Assembly: GCA_040307715.1 (NCBI GenBank)
Contig: JAWRJC010000154.1
Location: 1 to 8,122, forward strand
Direction: 5' to 3'
DNA: 8,122 nucleotides
DNA from: RUG13615 sp040307715
GTDB lineage: Bacteria; Bacillota; Clostridia; Peptostreptococcales; Anaerovoracaceae
Numbering within the stretch: position 1 is the stretch's first letter; the number at the start of each line of letters is the position of its first letter. Below are positions 1-6,226 of the stretch, piece by piece. A model generated the notes under the pieces. It made no database searches. It was not told the origin of the DNA and worked only from the letters and a program-made list of their open reading frames with translations. Made by a program: the position numbers and the translations under genes.

Positions 1-442
1 CACAGAGGCAGCCAAAGATGCAGATGCCTGCCGCGACCCGCTGGATGTGCGGGACCGGCCGGATCTTTGTGAGCAGAAAGAAGATGCAGATGAGCACCGG
101 AGACAGGTACAGAAGCGCCACCGCCACACCGACGTTCAGCGTGTGCACCGAAAAGAACAGCCCGATGCTCCCCACGAAGTTCAGTACGGCTGCGGGAACC
201 AGTGCCTTCAAATGATGAACACCCGTCCGGTAGACCCTTGCCGCCTGCCCCGTGACCAGATTGACCGCATTCATAAGCACCGCGGCGAGCACGAACAGCA
301 TCGTCACCGTACCGATCTGCGGCACCCCGTGATCCTGCAGGATCCGTGCGAACGGAGTCTGCCAGGCAACAAAGAACGCAAAGAGGACGAGCATCAGGAT
401 GCCCTTCCACTGCTTTGTCTCTTTCCGGAAATCGCTTGGCAC
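1..442 (-). CDS. EamA/DMT-family permease, N-terminal part (runs off the left edge)
   Basis: The 147 visible residues read from a GTG at 442-440 to the window edge without a stop. They are mostly hydrophobic, with membrane segments at about residues 14-35, 40-62, 78-99, 103-124 and from 134 on. The stretch LNVGVAVALLYLSPVLICI (102-120) matches the pattern of the EamA domain, where a helix of small residues leads into a conserved S-P. Members of this drug/metabolite transporter superfamily are ten-helix inner-membrane exporters of metabolites or amino acids, so about half the protein is present. The GTG start is chosen because an in-frame TAA lies just upstream and an AGAAAGGA sequence sits about 13 nt before it; the spacing is a little long. 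It begins 40 bp after the exodeoxyribonuclease III stop, so the two are probably cotranscribed. The substrate is unknown. Confidence 0.8.
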   Translation of the reverse strand, partial: MPSDFRKETKQWKGILMLVLFAFFVAWQTPFARILQDHGVPQIGTVTMLFVLAAVLMNAVNLVTGQAARVYRTGVHHLKALVPAAVLNFVGSIGLFFSVHTLNVGVAVALLYLSPVLICIFFLLTKIRPVPHIQRVAAGICIFGCLC

Positions 443-482
443 GGCGGTTACTCTGTCCTTTCTTTCTTATTCCGGCAGCCCG

Positions 483-1235
483 TCATTTCAGTTCCAGCAC
501 GACCGGGCAGTGGTCGCTGCCGTAGATATCCGTCAGGATCGCCGCGTCCGCAAGACGCGGCTCCAGTTCTTCGGATGCGAGAAAATAGTCGATGCGCCAG
601 CCGGCGTTGTTGGCGCGCGCATTGAAGCGGTAGCTCCACCAGCTGTAGATCTGCTCCTGGTCCGGGTAGAAATACCGGAACGTATCGATGAAGCCGGCTT
701 CCTGCAGCGCGGTCATCTTGTCGCGCTCTTCATCAGTAAAGCCCGCGTTGCGGCGGTTGGGGCCGGGGTTTTTGATGTCGATCTCCTTATGGGCGACATT
801 CATGTCCCCGCAGATGATGACCGGTTTCTCCTTCCGCAGCTCTGTCACATACGCACGGAACGCATCTTCCCAGGTCATCCGGTAATCGAGCCGTTTGAGT
901 TCATTCTGCGAGTTCGGCACGTAGACGTTGACCGACCAGAAGTCCGGGAACTCCAGCGTCACAACACGGCCTTCCTGATCGTGTTCCGGGATGCCGATCC
1001 CTTTGCGCGCGCTGAGCGGCGTCCGCTTCGTCAGAGTGAGCGTGCCGGAATAGCCTTTCTTTACCGCGCTGTCCCAGTACAGCTCATACCCGTCCGCGGG
1101 CACTTCCTCCTGTCCCTCCTGCATCTTGGTCTCCTGGATGCAGAAGATGTCCGCATCGAGCTCTTCCAGTACTTCAAAGAAGTTTTTCTTCATGACGGCG
1201 CGCAGGCCGTTGACGTTCCACGATACAAGTCTCAT
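483..1235 (-). CDS. xth: Exodeoxyribonuclease III (class II AP endonuclease, ExoA/Xth family)
   Basis: This 250-residue protein is full length for the family. It hydrolyses DNA 5' to abasic sites and removes 3' blocking groups in base excision repair, using Mg2+. The exonuclease-endonuclease-phosphatase fold is marked in order by NVNGLRA (7-13), IQETK with the metal-binding Glu35, the YSGT block (62-65), VNVYVPN with Tyr105, GDMNVAH with Asp144 and Asn146, GWRIDYFL with Asp216, and the terminal GSDHCPV with Asp241 and His242. All expected catalytic residues are present. The start is supported by AAAAGGAG at 1249-1242, six bases before the ATG. An extended -10 promoter lies about 60 bp upstream. 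The permease gene follows after 40 bp. Assignment to the family is secure; calling it exoA or xth is a naming choice. Confidence 0.97.
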   Translation of the reverse strand: MRLVSWNVNGLRAVMKKNFFEVLEELDADIFCIQETKMQEGQEEVPADGYELYWDSAVKKGYSGTLTLTKRTPLSARKGIGIPEHDQEGRVVTLEFPDFWSVNVYVPNSQNELKRLDYRMTWEDAFRAYVTELRKEKPVIICGDMNVAHKEIDIKNPGPNRRNAGFTDEERDKMTALQEAGFIDTFRYFYPDQEQIYSWWSYRFNARANNAGWRIDYFLASEELEPRLADAAILTDIYGSDHCPVVLELK

Positions 1236-1263
1236 GCGCTGCTCCTTTTCCGCTTGCGCCTAT

Positions 1264-1280
1264 GCCGGCAGGATGCCGGC
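1264..1280. repeat. GCCGGC inverted repeat in the xth leader
   Basis: Two copies of the palindrome GCCGGC flank a 5-nt spacer (AGGAT on the plus strand). The RNA from the proposed xth promoter would start near 1287 and fold this 6-bp GC-only hairpin within its first 25 nt. Such a 5'-end hairpin could stabilise the message. No T-run follows, so it is not a terminator. Confidence 0.5.
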
Positions 1281-1293
1281 GAACACTGGAAGG

Positions 1294-1302
1294 ATTATAC
1301 CA
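1294..1302 (-). promoter_or_regulatory. Extended -10 promoter of xth
   Basis: On the minus strand the sequence reads TGG-TATAAT, a perfect -10 hexamer with the TGn extension. The region 17 bp upstream is GC-rich and has no good -35 box, as is common for extended -10 promoters. Transcription would start near 1287, leaving a leader of about 50 nt before the xth ATG. Confidence 0.7.
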
Positions 1303-1354
1303 TATCCGCCTGCCCCTTCGCACCGAATCCGTGTATTTTCACGCTTTTCCCCTG

Positions 1355-1382
1355 TTGCGGGAAGCGTTTGCTGTGATATACT
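1355..1382 (+). promoter_or_regulatory. Promoter of the SIMPL-domain gene
   Basis: TATACT at 1377-1382 is preceded by TGA, giving an extended -10 element. A weak -35 (TTGCGG, 1355-1360) lies 16 bp upstream. The start point would be near 1389, giving a leader of about 33 nt that contains the ribosome binding site. It diverges from the xth promoter, with the two -10 elements about 75 bp apart. Confidence 0.6.
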
Positions 1383-1407
1383 GTCATTACAGACATTGCA
1401 ATGAAAT

Positions 1408-1412
1408 GGAGG
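1408..1412 (+). promoter_or_regulatory. Ribosome binding site that fixes the SIMPL gene start
   Basis: A perfect GGAGG lies 9 nt before the ATG at 1422. The upstream in-frame ATG at 1401 would place this site inside the coding region and has no binding site of its own, so 1422 is the better start. Confidence 0.8.
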
Positions 1413-1421
1413 AATGCACCA

Positions 1422-2090
1422 ATGGACAGAACTATCACCGTCGACGGTGTCGGCCGTCTCAATATCCCGCCGGATCTTGTTATTCTCTACACCACACTGG
1501 AGACCAGAGAAACCAAGTACAGCAACGCGATCCATCTCGCACAGGAAAAAGAAGACGAACTGCGCGAAGCGATCGCCAGAGCAGGATTTGACCCGGAAGA
1601 CCTGAAGACCGCAAGTTTCCGCGTTGAGCCGATCAAGGACGAGAAAAAGGACCGCTTTGGTACCAAGTCGCAGGTCGTCGGCGGATTTGCCTGCTACCAT
1701 CTGTTCAAGCTGATGTTCGAATTCGATCAGGACAGACTCTCCAAGGTCATCTCCCAGATCACCCGCAGCGAACTGAAACCGAACTTCTCCGTCAAATACA
1801 GCGTCCAGAGAGCGAACTTCGTCAAGGACGAACTGATGAGAGACGCCATGGCCAACGCGCAGCATAAGGCGTTCATCTTTGCCGATGCCGCGGACTGCAA
1901 GCTCGGCAAGCTGCTGAATGTCGAGTACAACTGGGAAAAGTTCTCGCTCGCCAGCAAGACCAACTACTTCATGGAAGACAGAACCTACCACATCGCGCCC
2001 GAAGGCCAGGAAGACATCCCGGTCATCCCGGAAGACATCCGTCTGCAGATGATCATCTCCGCAACGTGGGAACTCGTCGATACCGAGTAG
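1422..2090 (+). CDS. SIMPL (DUF541) domain protein, apparently cytoplasmic
   Basis: The 222-residue product begins MDRTITVDGVGRLNIPPD. This is the usual SIMPL opening: a beta strand, G-x-G, then a conserved P-D (17-18). The second half holds the typical helix of alanine-spaced positions followed by a G-K-L-L turn (about 133-165), and it ends in a beta strand (IISATWEL). SIMPL proteins form a large, poorly understood family. The best-known members are exported proteins of Gram-negative bacteria and the mammalian IRAK-associated protein SIMPL. No signal peptide or membrane segment is present here, so the protein should stay in the cytoplasm. It is rich in Lys, Asp and Glu. It stands alone: divergent from xth, convergent with the aminotransferase operon, and closed by its own terminator. 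The family call is fairly sure; the function is unknown. Confidence 0.8.
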   Translation: MDRTITVDGVGRLNIPPDLVILYTTLETRETKYSNAIHLAQEKEDELREAIARAGFDPEDLKTASFRVEPIKDEKKDRFGTKSQVVGGFACYHLFKLMFEFDQDRLSKVISQITRSELKPNFSVKYSVQRANFVKDELMRDAMANAQHKAFIFADAADCKLGKLLNVEYNWEKFSLASKTNYFMEDRTYHIAPEGQEDIPVIPEDIRLQMIISATWELVDTE

Positions 2091-2118
2091 TCTGACGGAA
2101 CACCGATCCGACCAATCT

Positions 2119-2151
2119 AAAACACCGGGCAGCATCTGCCCGGTGTTTTTT
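2119..2151. terminator. Bidirectional rho-independent terminator
   Basis: A perfect 14-bp stem (arms 2119-2132 and 2136-2149, core CACCGGGCAG) has a 3-nt loop (CAT). A T-run at 2146-2151 serves the plus strand, and the mirrored A-run at 2119-2122 gives a shorter T-run on the minus strand. It lies 28 bp after the SIMPL stop and 20 bp beyond the stop of the convergent aminotransferase gene, so it can serve both. Confidence 0.93.
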
Positions 2152-2170
2152 GTTCTTATGACTGCCGTTC

Positions 2171-3385
2171 CTACTTCGCGTTGTGCGCGCGGACCGCATC
2201 GCGCATCCGTTCCATGCCGGTTTTGATGATCGACCGTGGCATCGCGAGGTTGAGGCGGATGTACCCCTCGGCGTTGTCTACAAAGAGTGCGTTGCCGCCC
2301 TCCAGCAGCACGCCGGCTTCGTTCGCGAAAAAGCCCGGCAGGTCCTCCACATCCGGCAGGCACTTCGCCATGTTGACCCACGCCAGATACGTCGCTTCAG
2401 AGATTTGCATGACCGCCTCCGGCAGTTCTTCTTCGAGGAACTGTTTGACGAACGCGAAGTTCTCGTCGAGATAGGCCAGCATCGCCCGGCGCCACGGTTC
2501 GCCTTTGGTATAAGCCGCTTTGGCAGCGGTGAAGGACATCGTGTTGACCATCCCGGACAGCTTGTCCCGGTCGCGGAACGCTTCGCGCAGCGCTTCGTCG
2601 CGAATGATGATGTTGGAGAAGGACAGCCCCGCCATGTTGAATGTCTTGGTCGGTGCCATGCAGGTGACCAGTTTCGGATAATCCGCCATGACCTTGCCCA
2701 TCGGGATGTGCTGTTTGCCCTGCCGCAGGATGTCGCAGTGGATCTCGTCCGAGATGATCCACAGGTCATGCTTCTCCACGATCTGCGCGATCTTTTCGAG
2801 TTCCTCCTGTGTCCAGACGCGGCCGGACGGATTGTGCGGGTTGCACCAGTAGATCAGCTTGCACGCCGGGTCGGCGCACTTCGCCTCAAAGTCTTCATAG
2901 TCGAGGGAGAATCGCCCTTCTTCATCGATCTTCAGCGGCGAGTAAAGCGCTTCCACCCCGTTGTACTCGGCGGAGTGCAGGAAGAAGCCGTACGCCGGTG
3001 TATTGATCAGAACTTTGTCCGTCTTTTCGCACAGCGTCTCGGTCAGCTGGTACAGCGCCGGAATGATGCCGGGGCTTGTGCACAGCTGTTCTTCCGGGAA
3101 ATCCCAGTCGTAGTGATCCCGGCACCATTTGCGGAAGATCTGATAGTATTCGTCGTTGTAGATGCCGGTGTACCCGAAGATGCGGCGGTCGAGCCGTGCG
3201 CGCATCGCATCCGCGATCTCCGGTGCCAGACCGAACTCCATGTCCGCCACCCACATCCGGACAAACTCGTCATCCGCATACGGGAAGACCTTCTCCGGCC
3301 CCGCATGGAAGATATACCCCCGGAAACCGTCCGTGTTCAGCGCATCGGTTCCCTGCCTGTTGATGATCTCGTCAAAGTTGTACAT
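2171..3385 (-). CDS. MalY/PatB-family PLP-dependent aminotransferase / cystathionine beta-lyase
   Basis: The 404-residue protein belongs to fold-type I PLP enzymes of the MalY/PatB branch, which mostly cleave the C-S bond of cystathionine or cysteine conjugates to pyruvate, ammonia and a thiol. The N-terminus has the branch signature N-x-x-R-x-G-T (4-13) and WVADMEF (45-51). CNPHNPSG carries the pyridoxal-contacting Asn185. SDEIH has Asp213, which binds the ring nitrogen. APTKTFNMAGL has the Schiff-base Lys247. GYIRLNLA supplies Arg377 for the substrate carboxylate. All key residues are intact. GGAGG at 3399-3395 lies 9 nt before the ATG. The acetyltransferase stop (TGA) is one base upstream, so the two genes are likely translationally coupled. 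It is the last gene of the cluster. C-S lyase activity is inferred from family; aminotransferase activity is the alternative. Confidence 0.9.
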   Translation of the reverse strand: MYNFDEIINRQGTDALNTDGFRGYIFHAGPEKVFPYADDEFVRMWVADMEFGLAPEIADAMRARLDRRIFGYTGIYNDEYYQIFRKWCRDHYDWDFPEEQLCTSPGIIPALYQLTETLCEKTDKVLINTPAYGFFLHSAEYNGVEALYSPLKIDEEGRFSLDYEDFEAKCADPACKLIYWCNPHNPSGRVWTQEELEKIAQIVEKHDLWIISDEIHCDILRQGKQHIPMGKVMADYPKLVTCMAPTKTFNMAGLSFSNIIIRDEALREAFRDRDKLSGMVNTMSFTAAKAAYTKGEPWRRAMLAYLDENFAFVKQFLEEELPEAVMQISEATYLAWVNMAKCLPDVEDLPGFFANEAGVLLEGGNALFVDNAEGYIRLNLAMPRSIIKTGMERMRDAVRAHNAK

Positions 3386-3386
3386 A

Positions 3387-3905
3387 TCAGTAGTCCTCCG
3401 TTTTTTCTCTGCCTGTCAGGTGATACATCTCCGTATAGCCGAGCACACCGTATCCCGCTTTCCGGTAGGCGGCGACCGCATTCACGTTCTCGGTCTCGAC
3501 TTCAAGACGCGTGATGACCGCTTCGCAGTTTTCCTTCACGTAGGCGAGCAGTGCGCTGCCTGCGCCCTGGCCGCGATATTCCGGTTTGAGGTACAGATCC
3601 TCGATCCAGATGCACGGACCGCCGAACTCGGTCGAAAAGCTCTTCGCGAGCATCGAATACCCGGCGATAACAGCCGCATCTTCGTCATTCTCCGCGCCGG
3701 GCGATTCCAGGATCAATCCCTCCACGTACGGAGAATCGCCGAGGCACGCATCCACGTCGCGCGCCAGCGCCTCGTCCGGCACATTCGTGAGCAGCGCCGG
3801 CGAATCGTAGAACACCCGCATCATCGCGAGCACTTCTTCCCGGTCCTCCGGCCGCATCGGGCGGATCCGGAAGGCTCCATGTTCCTGCTTTTTTCTGTCT
3901 TCCAT
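3387..3905 (-). CDS. GNAT-family N-acetyltransferase
   Basis: The 172-residue protein is a single GNAT domain using acetyl-CoA. After the opening strand FRIRPMRPED (12-21), IWIEDLYLKPEYRGQGAG (99-116) contains the acetyl-CoA pyrophosphate loop R-G-Q-G-A-G (111-116). ENVNAVAAYRKAGY (139-152) is the usual motif B with Asn142 and Tyr147. The pattern E-D-L-Y-L before the loop is seen in amine or amino-acid acetylating members, but the substrate cannot be read from it. The ATG at 3905 has only a weak purine-rich stretch (GGAAAAGAG) before it. The gene lies 39 bp after the MFS gene and one base before the aminotransferase gene. Acetylation of an amino compound made or moved by the neighbouring proteins is a reasonable guess, no more. 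Confidence 0.9.
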   Translation of the reverse strand: MEDRKKQEHGAFRIRPMRPEDREEVLAMMRVFYDSPALLTNVPDEALARDVDACLGDSPYVEGLILESPGAENDEDAAVIAGYSMLAKSFSTEFGGPCIWIEDLYLKPEYRGQGAGSALLAYVKENCEAVITRLEVETENVNAVAAYRKAGYGVLGYTEMYHLTGREKTEDY

Positions 3906-3944
3906 ACTAGTCTCTTTTCCGCCGCCCTTTAGGAGCGGCCTGTT

Positions 3945-5186
3945 TTATACGTCTTTCTGATCGAACTGGTCGACCGTCAGGAAGTAGATCCCCGCACCGA
4001 TCAGAGCGGCGACCGCTGCCGCAAAACACAGCATCTTCGCGCCGGCTGCATCCAGGATGAGCCCGCCCATATAGCTCGCGATGACGCTCGCGACCGTCGT
4101 CGCCATCATAAACCACGCCTGCCCTTTCACGGCCTCGCCCTTGTCCATGATCTGGTCGATGAAGTAGATCATCGCCGGCATGACCACGATGTAGATCGCC
4201 TGGAACACCTGCGCCAGACAGATGACCCACACGGCTTTCGCGAGCCAGAGCATCACAAATTTAGCCACGAACGCGACCGCCGCGATCTTCAGGAGCGTAT
4301 TGACGTGGATGTGCTTTCTGATCACGTCGAACAGCATGAGCGCCGGCACTTCCGACATAGCCGTGCACGCCGCCACCACGCCGAGGTCCGCACTCGTTCC
4401 GCCGACATCCGTCACGATCTGATAAATAAAAGTATTCTGCACGGCATTGCCGAAAAAGAAGAACAGCACGCCGATGCTGAGAACCAGGAACAGTTTGTTC
4501 CGCTTGAGGAACGCCACCAGATGGATCTGCTCCGCAGGGGCGTCTACTGCCTGCTGAGTGGCATCTGCCCCGCCGTTCTCCGCCTCTTCCGCGCCCGCTG
4601 CGCCGGCTTCCTTCGAGCGCATCGCCCGCAGGTAGTGCAGATCGCTGCCCGCCAGGAAGGCCATCCAGCCCAGCAGGAACACCATGCCGGCATACGGCAG
4701 GATATCGCTGGTATATTTCTCGACCAGCACGCCGAGCACCGCCATCACCGCCGAGTACGCGATCGACCCGCTCGCGCGGCACACCCCGAAATAGATTTTG
4801 TGCCCGGTCTCCTCCAGGGTGAAGAGAAGCGCGTTGATCTGCCCCTGCAGCGCAAGATGGAATGCGTACAGGAGCAGGTAGATCAGAAAGAGCGGCGCGC
4901 TCTTTGTTTTGAACACGAACAGCCCCGCCCCCAGCACGATCATCAGAAGCATCAGAAGCTCCATCAGCCTGTGGATGCGGAGTCTTTTCGAGTTGTCGGC
5001 AATATCCGCGAGCGGCGGCTGGATCACCGCGCCGAGGATGCTCGCGATGGCGAACAGGATGCCGATCTCGTAGTTGCTGAACCCTTTTGCCAGCAGAAAG
5101 ACCGAACCAAAAGACAGCAGGACGGCAAAATACGTCCAGTACATACACCATATGCCGCCGTATTCGAGGTTCAGGATCCGTTTCAT
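3945..5186 (-). CDS. Major facilitator superfamily permease (MFS_1-like)
   Basis: The 413-residue protein has about twelve hydrophobic segments in two halves (about 11-180 and 231-405), separated by a hydrophilic acidic linker at 186-222 that is rich in Ala, Glu and Gly. The loop after helix 2 reads QPPLADIADNSKRLRIH (56-72), a degenerate form of the MFS loop 2-3 motif (D near the start, basic residues at the end). LQGQINALL (113-121) and the overall spacing resemble the LacY/nucleoside-symporter-like group (MFS_1_like). It is a plasma-membrane secondary transporter, most likely proton-coupled; substrate and direction are not evident. It starts 27 bp after the second thioesterase gene with only a modest site (GGGGA, 8 nt before ATG), partly inside the palindrome CCCGCGGG, so translation may depend on coupling. 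A weak GCCGC/GCGGC inverted repeat follows its stop but lacks a T-run. Confidence 0.88.
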   Translation of the reverse strand: MKRILNLEYGGIWCMYWTYFAVLLSFGSVFLLAKGFSNYEIGILFAIASILGAVIQPPLADIADNSKRLRIHRLMELLMLLMIVLGAGLFVFKTKSAPLFLIYLLLYAFHLALQGQINALLFTLEETGHKIYFGVCRASGSIAYSAVMAVLGVLVEKYTSDILPYAGMVFLLGWMAFLAGSDLHYLRAMRSKEAGAAGAEEAENGGADATQQAVDAPAEQIHLVAFLKRNKLFLVLSIGVLFFFFGNAVQNTFIYQIVTDVGGTSADLGVVAACTAMSEVPALMLFDVIRKHIHVNTLLKIAAVAFVAKFVMLWLAKAVWVICLAQVFQAIYIVVMPAMIYFIDQIMDKGEAVKGQAWFMMATTVASVIASYMGGLILDAAGAKMLCFAAAVAALIGAGIYFLTVDQFDQKDV

Positions 5187-5213
5187 CGGCGATTCCCCGC
5201 GGGCCTTCCTTTC

Positions 5214-5693
5214 TTATTCTTTCACATAGTAACCGGCCATGCTGGTCGCGCACAGATTGCCCTGCGCGTCGTACAGGCCGCAGCGGCAGTTGACCATCTT
5301 GCGGCCCATGTGCGTCGTCTGGCAGTGGATCCGGTGCCGACCTTCTGTCACGACGTGATGATACAGGAGCGACATATCGACCGTCGGAAGATGAAAATAC
5401 TCCGAGGCGACCGCCGCCGTGATCCCCATGCCGGCGTCCACGATGGTCGCAATGGCGCCGCCGTGTGCGTGGCCGTAGATGTTCATGTGCCGGTGCTTGA
5501 TGTCGATCGTGTAATCGACCCAGATCTGGCCGTCCTCCAGGATGCCGCAGTCCGCGTATTCGATCTCGATCATCGCGTAATCGAGTTCCGGATCCTTTTT
5601 CTCCAGGATGAGGAACTCCTCGACCTCTTTGGCGATCTGCGCCTTATCAAAACTCGCGATCCGGTTCGCCGCGCTCATCAATGCTCTTTTCAC
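5214..5693 (-). CDS. Hotdog-fold (PaaI/4HBT-type) thioesterase, second of a tandem pair
   Basis: The 159-residue protein has the PaaI-type hotdog signature: HMNIYGHAHGGAIATIVD (69-86), with the active-site H-G-G (77-79) and the acidic residue Asp86 seven residues on. Strands carrying MSLLYHHV and the final GNLCATSMAGYYV follow. Such enzymes hydrolyse acyl-CoA or related thioesters as dimers or tetramers. The start is GTG at 5693, not the ATG at 5678: GGAGG (5703-5699) lies 5 nt before the GTG and 20 nt before the ATG. The GTG overlaps the upstream stop as GTGA, so the pair should be made together. It is clearly similar along its whole hotdog core to the gene upstream. The substrate is unknown. 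Confidence 0.88.
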   Translation of the reverse strand: MKRALMSAANRIASFDKAQIAKEVEEFLILEKKDPELDYAMIEIEYADCGILEDGQIWVDYTIDIKHRHMNIYGHAHGGAIATIVDAGMGITAAVASEYFHLPTVDMSLLYHHVVTEGRHRIHCQTTHMGRKMVNCRCGLYDAQGNLCATSMAGYYVKE

Positions 5694-6172
5694 AGCGCCC
5701 TCCCCGGCCCGTCGGCCTTATCTGTATGAATCGTATAGCTGGCCATGCAGCTGACGCACATCCGGTCCTTTTCGTCATAGAGTTCGCCGATGCCTGTGAC
5801 CATATGCCCGCCGACGTGGGTGATCTCGGTGTGTACGCGGAACTTTTTCCCTTTCATGGCGCGGATGTACTCCAGCGTCATGCTCGAGGTCGTCACATAC
5901 CGTTCCCCGCGCGCGATGGCGCCGGAGATGCCAAGGCAGTCGTCGAACAGCGTCGCTGCCACGCCGCCGTGCATGATCTCGAAGATGTTCCAGTGGCTTG
6001 GTTCAGCTTTGAAGGAGTAATCGATGAAGAACCGCTCTTCGCTGGCTTCCCCGTCAAGGAAGTACTCCTTCACCTGGTTGTGAACATTGCGTTCGTCATG
6101 GCCCTGAATGAATGCCAGAAAGCCGTCCACTTCTTTATGCAATTGTTCTTTCGTCAGAATTCGTGTCTTCAT
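5690..6172 (-). CDS. Hotdog-fold (PaaI/4HBT-type) thioesterase, first of a tandem pair
   Basis: The 160-residue protein shows HWNIFEIMHGGVAATLFDD (60-78), with Asn62, H-G-G at 68-70 and Asp77 at the catalytic spacing seen in PaaI-type thioesterases. RVHTEITHVGGHMVTGIGEL (112-131) and CVSCMASYTIHT form the later strands. An N-terminal helical extension of about 40 residues precedes the core, as in its neighbour. The ATG at 6172 is the only credible start: no ATG, GTG or TTG lies between it and an in-frame stop upstream. Oddly, no good ribosome binding site precedes it. The only candidate, AAGG at 6189-6186, lies 13 nt away in the loop of the hairpin that follows mscL. It overlaps the next gene by 4 bp. 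Confidence 0.87.
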   Translation of the reverse strand: MKTRILTKEQLHKEVDGFLAFIQGHDERNVHNQVKEYFLDGEASEERFFIDYSFKAEPSHWNIFEIMHGGVAATLFDDCLGISGAIARGERYVTTSSMTLEYIRAMKGKKFRVHTEITHVGGHMVTGIGELYDEKDRMCVSCMASYTIHTDKADGPGRAL

Positions 6173-6176
6173 AATG

Positions 6177-6204
6177 AAAAGCGGGCCTTGACCGACCCGC
6201 TCTT
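6177..6204 (-). terminator. Terminator-like hairpin between mscL and the thioesterase genes
   Basis: On the minus strand, AGCGGG and CCCGCT (arms 6201-6196 and 6185-6180) form a GC-rich stem with a 10-nt loop. The stem can be extended by A-T and G-U pairs to 9 bp. It ends in TTTTCATT, a short T-run. It lies about 22 bp after the mscL stop and ends 4 bp before the next start codon. It is probably a partial terminator or attenuator, because the next gene has no visible promoter of its own. Confidence 0.6.
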
Positions 6205-6226
6205 GTTGTCCTTACTACGCTGGCTG

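Noticed and set aside
399..1376. Plus-strand open frame opposite xth
   Set aside because: Antisense shadow of an intact exodeoxyribonuclease III. It crosses three functional boundaries.
1374..1400. Short inverted repeats (CTGT-ACAG, ATTGCAAT) around the SIMPL promoter as an operator
   Set aside because: Arms of 4 bp are expected by chance. Nothing else supports a regulator site.
1260..2381. Minus-strand open frame (373 codons) opposite the SIMPL gene
   Set aside because: It runs across both the divergent promoter region and the bidirectional terminator and into the aminotransferase 3' end. No family pattern.
2183..3514. Plus-strand open frame (443 codons) opposite the aminotransferase gene
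   Set aside because: Same antisense composition. It overlaps a complete PLP enzyme with all catalytic residues and spans the junction with the acetyltransferase gene.
3921..3939. GCCGC/GCGGC inverted repeat after the MFS gene as a terminator
   Set aside because: The stem is only 5 bp with a 9-nt loop and no T-run on the minus strand. The downstream gene is close and has no promoter.
4305..5729. Long plus-strand open frame (474 codons) opposite the MFS and thioesterase genes
   Set aside because: The translation is rich in Arg, His, Asp and Gln with no domain pattern, typical of the antisense of GC-rich genes. The opposite strand has clear MFS and hotdog proteins with sensible starts.
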